Positions 1-5,329 of a stretch of 6,146 bases of DNA are shown piece after piece (positions within the stretch are counted from its first letter, which is position 1; each line of letters begins with the position of its first letter). The stretch is taken from the NCBI GenBank assembly GCA_937914965.1, contig CALGIY010000382.1, forward strand, positions 1-6,146, written 5' to 3'. This stretch comes from an uncultured Thermoanaerobacteraceae bacterium (lineage in GTDB: Bacteria; Bacillota; DSM-12270; Thermacetogeniales; Thermacetogeniaceae). Made by a program: the position numbers and the translations under genes. Below the pieces are notes generated by a model that had not been told where the DNA came from, did not search any database, and saw nothing but the letters and a program-made list of their open reading frames with translations.

Positions 1-1
1 G

Positions 2-420
2 CTGCGCGAGCGCATGAAGATCCCGGTCTTCCACGACGACCAGCACGGCACGGCGATCACGGTGTCGGCGGCCTTCATCAACGGCCTGAAGGTCGTGGGC
101 AAGGACATCAAGAAGGTCAAGGTGGTGACCTCGGGCGCCGGCGCCGCGGCGCTGGCCTGCCTGGACCTGATGGTGGACCTGGGCCTGCCGCTGGAAAACA
201 TCTGGGTCACCGACATCGAAGGCGTGGTCTATGAAGGCCGCACGGTGCTGATGGACCCGGACAAGGCGCGCTTCGCGCAGAAGACCGAGGCGCGCAAGCT
301 GGCCGAGGTGATCGACGGCGCGGACGTGTTCCTGGGCCTGTCGGCCGGCGGCGTGCTCAAGCCGGAAATGGTGGCCAAGATGGGCCCGCGCCCGCTGATC
401 CTGGCGCTGGCCAACCCCAC
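2..420 (+). CDS. maeB: NADP-dependent malic enzyme, internal fragment
   Basis: Malic enzyme oxidatively decarboxylates malate to pyruvate in the cytoplasm. The frame is open at the left edge of the window; the first ATG at 14 is internal, not a start. The stretch begins [19 protein letters not shown], the highly conserved substrate and metal-binding region of the bacterial MaeB type. A nucleotide-binding segment follows ([15 protein letters not shown]), then [11 protein letters not shown] and [14 protein letters not shown], and the match ends at PLILALANP. In intact MaeB this last motif continues as a PEI-type sequence, but here it changes abruptly into FlgL sequence in the same frame. The N-terminus, the rest of the catalytic domain and the phosphotransacetylase-like C-terminal domain are absent. 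GC content is very high, unlike the DNA beyond 1440. Identification is firm; membership of the same chromosome as the later genes is doubtful. Confidence 0.85.
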
Positions 421-772
421 CGACGGCAATGGCCGCTACCTGTTCGGCGGGGCCTCCGATGGCGATGCCCCGTTCACGCTCAGCAATGGCGTGGTCACCT
501 ACAACGGCGACCAGATCCAGCGCAAGGTCGAAGTGGCGCCGGGCACGTTCGTCAGCGACGCACAGCCCGGCAGCGAGATCTTCCTGCGCATCCGCACCGG
601 CGACGGGACGGTCGATGGCAGCGCTGCGGCCACCAACACCGGCAAGGGCGTGCTCACCGACCTGAGCCGCGACGGTTCCGGCAGTTGGGACGGCAGCAGC
701 TATACCGTTCGCTTCACCGCCGCCGACAGCTACGAGATCGTCGACGCGAGCAACACCGTGGTCAGCACCGGC
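419..772 (+). pseudogene. flgL: Flagellar hook-associated protein 3 (FlgL), internal fragment
   Basis: FlgL forms the junction between flagellar hook and filament. The frame of the malic enzyme piece continues without a stop into [10 protein letters not shown], then [41 protein letters not shown] and [11 protein letters not shown], ending near [13 protein letters not shown]. This order matches the central variable part of FlgL from Xanthomonadaceae-like bacteria as I remember the family. The flagellin-like N-terminal and C-terminal helices are both missing, so the piece cannot make a working protein. At its right end the sequence becomes antisense VIT-family coding DNA. Identification rests on recognised motifs only. 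The plus-strand frame continues open to 949, but past about 772 that translation is meaningless. Confidence 0.7.
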
Positions 773-1042
773 AGGGCCGCGCCGGCGATGAAGGCACCGG
801 CCGAAGCCAACGCGGCCTGCAGCGGGCGGGCGCGCAGTTCCTCGGTGATGCCCAGTTCGTCGCGGGCATGCGCGGCCAGCGCGTCGTGCGCGGTGAGCTG
901 CTCGGCGACCTGCTGGGCCAGTTCCGGCGACAGGCCGCGCTGGCGGTAGATCATCGCCAGCTCCTGCAGTTCGCTGTGCGGGTCGTCACGCAGTTCGCGC
1001 TTCTCCACCAGCAGGTCGGCCTGTTCGGTATCGGCCTGAACC
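763..1042 (-). pseudogene. VIT/CCC1-family (vacuolar iron transporter-like) membrane protein, internal fragment
   Basis: On the minus strand the frame reads [16 protein letters not shown], then [39 protein letters not shown] and [20 protein letters not shown], and ends in a small, hydrophobic segment ([14 protein letters not shown]). This is the middle of bacterial VIT1/CCC1 proteins: the cytoplasmic helical metal-binding region, rich in Glu and with the [13 protein letters not shown] motif, followed by the start of a transmembrane helix. Family members are integral membrane proteins implicated in iron or manganese transport. The preceding membrane helices and the last ones are missing. The minus-strand frame stays open across the neighbouring pieces, but only this part is VIT-like. 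It lies inverted relative to the flgL and purH pieces. Confidence 0.72.
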
Positions 1043-1446
1043 GTCCGCTGGATGCGGTCACGGCGGAAAAGATTTCCACCATCTTTACCGAAGTCATTGT
1101 GGCTCCCGACGCTGCGGACGATGCAAAGGCCCTGCTGGCACGCAAAAAGAACCTGCGCCTGCTGACCACCGGCGGCCTGCCCGACCCGCACGCGGCCGGC
1201 GAGGTGTTCCGATCGGTGGCCGGCGGCTTCCTGGTGCAGTCGCGCGACCGCTCGCTGATCAAGCCGTCGGACCTGAAGATCGTCACGCGCCGTCAGCCGA
1301 CGCCGACCGAGATCCAGGACATGCTGTTCGCCTTCACCGTGGCCAAGCACGTCAAGTCCAACGCCATCGTCTACGCCAAGGACGGCCAGACGGCGGGCAT
1401 CGGCGCCGGCCAGATGAGCCGTATCGATTCCGCGCGCATAGCTTCG
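1033..1446 (+). pseudogene. purH: Bifunctional AICAR formyltransferase/IMP cyclohydrolase (PurH), internal fragment
   Basis: PurH carries out the last two steps of de novo IMP synthesis in the cytoplasm. The piece starts around [20 protein letters not shown] and runs through [46 protein letters not shown] and [17 protein letters not shown]. It ends with [18 protein letters not shown], then [16 protein letters not shown], the core of the AICAR transformylase domain including its conserved KHVKSNAI segment. The N-terminal cyclohydrolase domain and the end of the protein are absent. GC content is high as in the preceding pieces. The frame passes without a stop into an MltG tail at the short shared peptide IASIKA, giving a hybrid reading frame open to 1575. 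Identification is firm; the hybrid is unlikely to be a natural protein. Confidence 0.85.
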
Positions 1447-1575
1447 ATCAAGGCGGTGCTCTATCCAGCAGATGTAGACTATCTTTACTTTGTGGCCAAG
1501 GGTGATGGTTCCCACCACTTCAGCAAGACCTTTGGGGAACATCAGACCGCAGCAAGGCGTTATCAGGGGAATTAG
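1438..1575 (+). CDS. mltG: Endolytic transglycosylase MltG, C-terminal fragment
   Basis: The end of this frame reads [20 protein letters not shown], then [20 protein letters not shown], and stops at TAG (1573-1575). This is the characteristic C-terminus of the YceG/MltG family, membrane-anchored enzymes that cut nascent glycan strands and set their length. Base composition drops sharply from here on, and codons such as ATA and TTT appear, so this is where the Gram-positive DNA begins. Only about 45 codons remain; the LysM-like part and most of the catalytic domain are lost at the junction. It lies 70 bases upstream of a penicillin-binding protein gene on the same strand, which suits a shared role in wall synthesis. 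In Bacillus the mltG homologue (yrrL) heads a cluster that ends in pbpI. Confidence 0.75.
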   Translation: MASIKAVLYPADVDYLYFVAKGDGSHHFSKTFGEHQTAARRYQGN

Positions 1576-1641
1576 TATAAGTTAACGAATAGAATTAAAT
1601 GGTAGGATATGGGGCACCTTATGTAGTGTAAAGTTAACTGC

Positions 1642-1648
1642 GGAGGTG
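1642..1648 (+). promoter_or_regulatory. Ribosome binding site of the penicillin-binding protein gene
   Basis: GGAGGTG is a near-perfect match to the 16S rRNA anti-Shine-Dalgarno. It physically overlaps the first conventional start codon, GTG at 1646, so it cannot serve that codon. An in-frame ATT at 1655 lies at the usual 6 to 8 base spacing. This site therefore bears directly on which start is used. Confidence 0.6.
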
Positions 1649-3286
1649 CTTTTCATTTCCAGGAGAGAAGCCCGGGTTATTGTTCTTTTCTGTTGTTTTC
1701 TGGTGACATTTCTCTTATTAGAGGGAAGGGTTGCTTACCTGCAGATCTACAAGGGAAAAGAACTGGCTGCCTATGCGGTGAAAGGAAGGACCATTTCTCT
1801 GCGGGTTGGTAACTTTTACCGGGGTGATATCTTGGACCAGCAGGGGAGGTCTCTTTTAGATCGCCAGATAAAATATGACTTGGCTGTTTTTCCTGCCCTG
1901 ATTGAACCATCCGCATCTATTCAGCAGTTAGAATCCCTGCTCCCGGATAACTGGCAGAGTTCTCAACCATTTCTTCTTTCCTCCCACCTTTCAGAAGAAG
2001 AGGCATCAGAACTGCTTAGTCAAAATGTATCGGGTGTCTATCCAGTTCCTATTAATCAATACTATGGGCCCGGTGCTCTGGCCAGGCACCTTGTGGGTTA
2101 TGCCAGTGGTTCCTTGAGCTTGGGGAAAGCGCTAGAGGGAAGCAAAGGCATTGAAAAGTTGTATGACACTGAACTGGCACCTCCTGATCCCACATTAAAT
2201 CTAGGGGTTGTTGTCGACAGAAAGGGAGAAGCGATCAAAGGCCGTGGAGTGCGCTTGCGGGGGGCAAAGGGTACCGTCACCCGGGGAAAGGATGTCGTGC
2301 TCACCATTGACCGGGATGTGCAGGAAATCGTAGAAAATATTTTGGACAATCACAATGTAAAGGGAGCGGCAGCTTTAATAGATATTCCATCTGGAGAAAT
2401 CAGGGCGCTGGCCAGCAGGCCATCCTATTCTTATCATCAGGGTAAACTTGAGGGGGAGGAGTTTGACCGCAGCCTTGCCTCGTATCATCCTGGTTCAGTT
2501 TTTAAGATTGTGGTGGCGGCAGCAGCTCTTTCGGAAAAAGTTGTTGACCCCGCTGAAAAGTTTAACTGCACCGGGAAATATGTATATAAAAGTGGTGAGG
2601 AAATCTCCTGCTGGAAAGAAGAGGGCCATGGGGAGCTTACTTTTCGGGAAGCTTTCGCCAATTCATGTAATTCGGTTTTTGTGGAGGTAGCCTTGCGGCT
2701 TGGCCCCCAGAAACTAATGGATTATTCCCGGCTGCTGGGGTTGGAAGAAGGGATTGTTGGCTATTCTCTGCCTGGTTTTCGGGGTGGTGTTGTGCAGTTC
2801 GGTAATCTGCCTGGTCAGGTTGGAAATGCGGCCCTCGGACAGGAAGGTGTAAGCATTAGCCCGGTGAATTTGGCAGCGCTGGCAGCAACAGTGGGCGCCG
2901 GGGGAGTTTATCAAAAGCCTACTCTTGTGAAAGAGATCCGGGACCACAGTGGAAAAACAGATAGGCGTATCCAGAGCACTGAACCTCGCCGCGTTTTGAG
3001 CGATTTTGTTATCAGGGAACTCCAGGGGATGATGGAACTTGTTGTTACTGATGGTACGGGAAAGAGGGCTCAAGTCCCTGAGTTGGGGAGTGCCGGGAAA
3101 ACCGGTTCCGCAGAGACAGGAAAGAATGATGAGCAAGGACCAGTAGTTGATGCCTGGTTTGTTGGTTATACCCCTCTTCAGAATCCTCAGTTAGCAGCCG
3201 CTGTTTTTATTGAAGGGGGTGGCACAGGAGGGGGGCAAACCGCCATTATCTTTAAAGAGATTGTTGAAGCACTGCAAAAAAAATGA
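1646..3286 (+). CDS. Class B penicillin-binding protein (D,D-transpeptidase), PbpI/SpoVD/FtsI-like
   Basis: This enzyme cross-links peptidoglycan on the outer face of the membrane. A single N-terminal membrane anchor (residues about 11-26, VIVLFCCFLVTFLLLE) is followed by the RGDILDQQGRSLL motif (59-71) typical of the class B pedestal domain. The transpeptidase domain has all three catalytic motifs: SVFK (284-287, nucleophile S284), SCN (340-342) and KTGS (485-488). GQEGVSISP (398-406) is also typical. At 546 residues with no PASTA domain it is shorter than SpoVD. There is no transglycosylase domain. Its place after mltG and beside sigK resembles pbpI (PBP4b), a mother-cell class B PBP of Bacillus, but this is inference; a SpoVD or FtsI-like role is possible. 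The given start is the first conventional codon (GTG); ATT at 1655, removing three residues, fits the ribosome binding site better. Confidence 0.9.
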   Translation: MLFISRREARVIVLFCCFLVTFLLLEGRVAYLQIYKGKELAAYAVKGRTISLRVGNFYRGDILDQQGRSLLDRQIKYDLAVFPALIEPSASIQQLESLLPDNWQSSQPFLLSSHLSEEEASELLSQNVSGVYPVPINQYYGPGALARHLVGYASGSLSLGKALEGSKGIEKLYDTELAPPDPTLNLGVVVDRKGEAIKGRGVRLRGAKGTVTRGKDVVLTIDRDVQEIVENILDNHNVKGAAALIDIPSGEIRALASRPSYSYHQGKLEGEEFDRSLASYHPGSVFKIVVAAAALSEKVVDPAEKFNCTGKYVYKSGEEISCWKEEGHGELTFREAFANSCNSVFVEVALRLGPQKLMDYSRLLGLEEGIVGYSLPGFRGGVVQFGNLPGQVGNAALGQEGVSISPVNLAALAATVGAGGVYQKPTLVKEIRDHSGKTDRRIQSTEPRRVLSDFVIRELQGMMELVVTDGTGKRAQVPELGSAGKTGSAETGKNDEQGPVVDAWFVGYTPLQNPQLAAAVFIEGGGTGGGQTAIIFKEIVEALQKK

Positions 3287-3290
3287 CACC

Positions 3291-3428
3291 CTATCTGGGT
3301 GCCTTGTTTCTACCTTTTTTGCTTTTACCTTTTTTTATCTGGTGTTTGTTAATAGCTATCAAAGGTGCTGATCCAGTATCCTCTTCGACAAACAGTGGTT
3401 TTGCTGGATCCTGTTTTTGCTCATCCAA
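3291..3428 (-). CDS. Possible 45-residue basic protein downstream of the DUF1540 gene
   Basis: A short minus-strand frame starts with TTG at 3428 and ends with TAG at 3291-3293. AGGGGTG (3436-3442) sits seven bases upstream of the start, a good ribosome binding site. The product begins MDEQKQDPAKPLFVEEDTGS and ends in a lysine-rich tail (IKKGKSKKGRNK), so it is acidic in front and strongly basic behind, with no membrane segment or cysteine. I do not recognise it. It begins 17 bases after the DUF1540 stop on the same strand, as expected for the last gene of a sigK-DUF1540 cluster. It ends four bases from the PBP stop, tail to tail. The opposite strand has a hydrophobic frame that is probably only the shadow of the lysine codons. 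It could still be a chance frame. Confidence 0.42.
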   Translation of the reverse strand: MDEQKQDPAKPLFVEEDTGSAPLIAINKHQIKKGKSKKGRNKAPR

Positions 3429-3445
3429 GTCTAAACACCCCTGTA

Positions 3446-3697
3446 CTAGGTCATTTTCTGAACCCCGTCTACTTTAGGATCTCCTTGTTTTGTAACAAAG
3501 GTCTTACAGCAGGTTTCCATACAGCTGTCAGCAGGTGTGGGGGAGAGTGCTTTGGCACGTTTGGCATCAACTTCGTCAGGCTGACTGGCTCCAAATGAAT
3601 CTGAGGTTACAACGATCTCATTGGCTTGGCACATGTTTCCCTGGTCCCAGTAATGGCAGGTGGCTACAAGACAGTGAATGTGTTGTTTTTGCTCCAT
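3446..3697 (-). CDS. DUF1540 domain-containing protein
   Basis: An 83-residue protein with the DUF1540 pattern: HCLVATCHYWDQGNMC supplies cysteines 9, 14 and 23, followed by QANEIVVTS, and a second cluster (DSCMETCCKTF) supplies cysteines 59, 63 and 64. The family is common in spore-forming Firmicutes. The cysteine spacing suggests metal binding or disulfides, but no function is established. It has no signal peptide or membrane helix. ATG at 3697 is preceded by AGGAGG about ten bases upstream, which supports this start. It lies 81 bases downstream of sigK on the same strand, so co-transcription or its own promoter in the gap are both possible; I saw no clear promoter there. The family assignment is secure, while a sporulation role is inferred from position only. 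Confidence 0.85.
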   Translation of the reverse strand: MEQKQHIHCLVATCHYWDQGNMCQANEIVVTSDSFGASQPDEVDAKRAKALSPTPADSCMETCCKTFVTKQGDPKVDGVQKMT

Positions 3698-3778
3698 GAT
3701 TTAGCGCTCCTCCTATAATCAATTTTGATCTCTTAAGTAGTTTGACCAGGAGCATAAAATATATTTTGCCAGTTCATG

Positions 3779-4489
3779 TCAGCTTGACTGGTTGTTGTGA
3801 GAAAACTCTTGGAACAATTTTTTGATGGCTTTTTTCTCAATTCGTGAAACATAGCTCCGAGAAATCCCAAATAGATGAGCGATTTCTCGCTGGGTTTTTC
3901 GTGGCCCTCCACCGAGGCCATACCTTAGTTCGAGAATCCTGCGTTCCCGGCTTTTCAATTTCTTGAGTTTTTCCAATAACTGACGGGACTCAAAGAATTT
4001 TTCTACTAGTTCTGAAACAGAATCCGGGTCTGTACCCAGAATATCTATTAATGTGATCTCATTTCCTTCTTTATCTGTACCGATGGGGTCATGAAGGAAG
4101 ACCTCAGTCCTGGCTTTCTTGGATGCACGCAAGAACATCAGGATCTCATTTTCAATACAGCGGGCGGCATAGGTTGCCAGTTTGGTTCCTTTATCTATTT
4201 TAAAGGTATTGATTGCTTTGATTAGTCCGATAGTGCCTATGGAAATAAGGTCGTCCGGGTCATCACCTATCGAGTCAAACTTTTTGATAATATGAGCTAC
4301 CAGTCTCAGGTTATGTTCAATCAGGATATTTCTAGCCTCTTCATTTCCCTCCTCCAGGCGGCGCAAGTAGATTGCTTCATTTTCTTTAGAAAGGGGTTGA
4401 GGGAAAGCATTATTGCTGATATAACCGCCGATGAGAACAAGCCCTGGAAGAAAAGATAAAGCTGTTGCCATGAACAGCTCTAAGACCAA
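3779..4489 (-). CDS. sigK: RNA polymerase sporulation sigma factor SigK (pro-sigma-K)
   Basis: Sigma-K directs late mother-cell transcription during sporulation (coat and cortex maturation). The 236-residue product has region 2 ([20 protein letters not shown], then [15 protein letters not shown] and [20 protein letters not shown]) and a region 4 helix-turn-helix ([20 protein letters not shown]). The first 22 residues are hydrophobic and precede [12 protein letters not shown], which matches the mature N-terminus of Bacillus sigma-K. This therefore looks like a pro-sequence removed by a SpoIVFB-type membrane protease, which is not in the window. TTG at 4489 is chosen because GGAGGGG lies at proper spacing upstream (about 4496-4502); ATG at 4471 would cut the pro-sequence. 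The gene is continuous, with no skin-type insertion in the [10 protein letters not shown] region. It is divergent from yqeG and followed by a DUF1540 gene. Confidence 0.95.
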   Translation of the reverse strand: MVLELFMATALSFLPGLVLIGGYISNNAFPQPLSKENEAIYLRRLEEGNEEARNILIEHNLRLVAHIIKKFDSIGDDPDDLISIGTIGLIKAINTFKIDKGTKLATYAARCIENEILMFLRASKKARTEVFLHDPIGTDKEGNEITLIDILGTDPDSVSELVEKFFESRQLLEKLKKLKSRERRILELRYGLGGGPRKTQREIAHLFGISRSYVSRIEKKAIKKLFQEFSHNNQSS

Positions 4490-4517
4490 AGTAATCCCCT
4501 CCGGATGTTTGTCACTT

Positions 4518-4546
4518 TATTAATATGGAGGGCGAGGACAATTGGT
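4518..4546 (-). promoter_or_regulatory. Candidate sporulation-type promoter of sigK
   Basis: On the minus strand, CATATTAATA (4527 down to 4518) resembles the CATA-type -10 element recognised by sigma-E and sigma-K. An AC dinucleotide (4546-4545) lies 17 bases upstream, the minimal -35 feature of sigma-K promoters. Transcription would start near 4510 and leave a leader of about 20 bases carrying the ribosome binding site. sigK is known to be started by sigma-E and amplified by sigma-K in Bacillus. The motifs are short, so chance is a real possibility. Confidence 0.32.
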
Positions 4547-4706
4547 GCCTGTCTCTACAGCAGAGTTTGGTGATACTTTAGACCGCTGACTTGATATCCC
4601 CAGGGAACTGGTTTATGCTTTTTATGAAAACATAGAGTTTTACAGCACATTTTACCAGGCGAAGTGGGCGCAGGATAATTTGGCCGACCCTGGTAATGGA
4701 ATGTAA
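4545..4706 (+). pseudogene. Possible small reading frame interrupted by one in-frame TGA
   Basis: A frame starting with GTG (4545; TTG at 4542 is an alternative) has GAGGA six bases upstream and GGAGGG slightly further back. It reads VPVSTAEFGDTLDR, meets TGA at 4587-4589, then continues with LDIPRELVYAFYENIEFYST, FYQAKWAQDNLADPGNGM and TAA at 4704. The part after the TGA looks protein-like, rich in aromatic and acidic residues. A tryptophan (TGG) at the TGA would give DRWLDIPREL, so a single base change could have killed a gene of about 53 codons. No start codon of standard type lies between the TGA and that segment. I do not recognise the product. It is in the same frame as yqeG and ends just before it. 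The open stretch is short enough (38 codons) to arise by chance. Confidence 0.35.
4652..4696. repeat. Inverted repeat upstream of yqeG
   Basis: TTACCAGG (4652-4659) and CCTGGTAA (4689-4696) are perfect inverted copies separated by 29 bases. There is no T-run after the second arm, so it is not a terminator. It could be a two-half-site operator or an RNA stem in the yqeG leader, or a chance feature of the small frame it lies in. Confidence 0.35.
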
Positions 4707-4760
4707 GGGTTAATGTTAGGAGAAAATAAAAGAGACGGTATGCAGATGGGGGTTTTGATC

Positions 4761-5249
4761 ATGCAGCTGCTGCTTCCTAAACGAAGTTACAATACGATTT
4801 TTGATATACCACTATTAGAATTATATGCATCTGGTATCCGGGGAATAATTTTTGATCTCGACAACACCCTGACCGAGTGGAATAACCCGGAACTGTCTAG
4901 GAAAACCACCTCCTGGTTGGAGAGTGCTGCGAAAATCGGTTTTAAAATGTGCTTTGTATCCAATAATTCCGACTTGCGGGTCAGGGAAGTCGCAGATCTG
5001 GTAGATATTCCTTTTGTGGCCAGGGCAGGGAAGCCGCGGCGCCGCAGTTTCCGCAGGGCGATGGAGTTGATGGGGACCAAACCGGAAGCAACTGCGGTTG
5101 TAGGGGATCAGATTCTTACCGATATCCTGGGAGGAAACCGGCTTGGTTTATTTACAATTCTGGTTTCTCCCATTAGCAAGCACGAATTTGTGGGCACCAG
5201 GCTGGTGAGAGTGATTGAAAAACAAATTCTTAAACGCAATGGCAGATAA
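4761..5249 (+). CDS. yqeG: YqeG family HAD-IIIA phosphatase
   Basis: A 162-residue cytoplasmic member of the haloacid dehalogenase superfamily, subclass IIIA. Motif I is FDLDNTLTEW (31-40; nucleophile D32, acid/base D34), motif II is the VSNN around S67, motif III is the lysine in AGKPRR (K91), and motif IV is VVGDQILTD (D116, D121). These four motifs predict magnesium-dependent phosphatase activity; the natural substrate of YqeG is not firmly known. In Bacillus yqeG lies in a group with yqeH and aroE. Here aroE is also close, but yqeH is absent and a minus-strand small frame lies between. ATG at 4761 is chosen because family members begin with a short stretch like MQLLLPKRSYN and GGGGG lies eight bases upstream. 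In-frame ATGs at 4713 and 4740 would add 16 or 7 residues but have poorly spaced binding sites. Confidence 0.9.
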   Translation: MQLLLPKRSYNTIFDIPLLELYASGIRGIIFDLDNTLTEWNNPELSRKTTSWLESAAKIGFKMCFVSNNSDLRVREVADLVDIPFVARAGKPRRRSFRRAMELMGTKPEATAVVGDQILTDILGGNRLGLFTILVSPISKHEFVGTRLVRVIEKQILKRNGR

Positions 5250-5295
5250 AATTGTCGTGAAGGGATTAATCACACCGTTGACCTTATTTTGAGAT

Positions 5296-5329
5296 AAAAA
5301 AGGGGCGCTTTTAGCGCCCCCGCCTTTTT
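5296..5329. terminator. Bidirectional intrinsic terminator between yqeG and the 50-codon frame
   Basis: GGGGCGCT (5302-5309) pairs with AGCGCCCC (5313-5320) around a TTT loop, an eight-base perfect stem. On the plus strand a T5 run follows at 5325-5329 after a four-base gap and would end yqeG. On the minus strand the A6 run at 5296-5301 becomes a T6 run directly after the stem, an even better terminator for the opposing small frame. Confidence 0.85.

Noticed and set aside
14..949. A 311-codon plus-strand frame as one protein
   Set aside because: It is malic enzyme up to about 420, FlgL to about 772, then antisense of a VIT-family gene. Each part matches a different family and none is complete.
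1..1440. Horizontal transfer of proteobacterial genes into a spore-former
   Set aside because: Only internal fragments of core genes are present, with no integrase, transposase, repeats or complete gene. A chimera explains it better.
730..1542. A 270-codon minus-strand frame as one protein
   Set aside because: Only about 763-1042 resembles VIT; the rest is antisense of flgL, purH and mltG, kept open by high GC content.
1579..1638. Direct repeat AAGTTAAC before the PBP gene
   Set aside because: Two eight-base copies containing the palindrome GTTAAC can arise by chance in AT-rich DNA, and no promoter logic links them.
2714..3136. A 140-codon minus-strand frame
   Set aside because: It lies wholly antisense to the transpeptidase domain, has no recognisable domain and is a shadow frame.
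3370..3418. GATCCAG/CTGGATC inverted repeat followed by T5 as a PBP terminator
   Set aside because: A seven-base stem with a 27-base loop is weak, and it lies within the minus-strand small ORF.
3283..3477. A 64-codon hydrophobic plus-strand frame overlapping the PBP stop by ATGA
   Set aside because: Its hydrophobic run comes from T-rich DNA that is the complement of the lysine codons of a better-supported minus-strand small ORF. It also has no ribosome binding site and overlaps the DUF1540 gene.
4587..4611. TGA at 4587 as selenocysteine with a SECIS hairpin
   Set aside because: The CCAG-GGAA-CTGG hairpin downstream has only four base pairs, and the surrounding residues lack any redox motif. 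Tryptophan loss is simpler.
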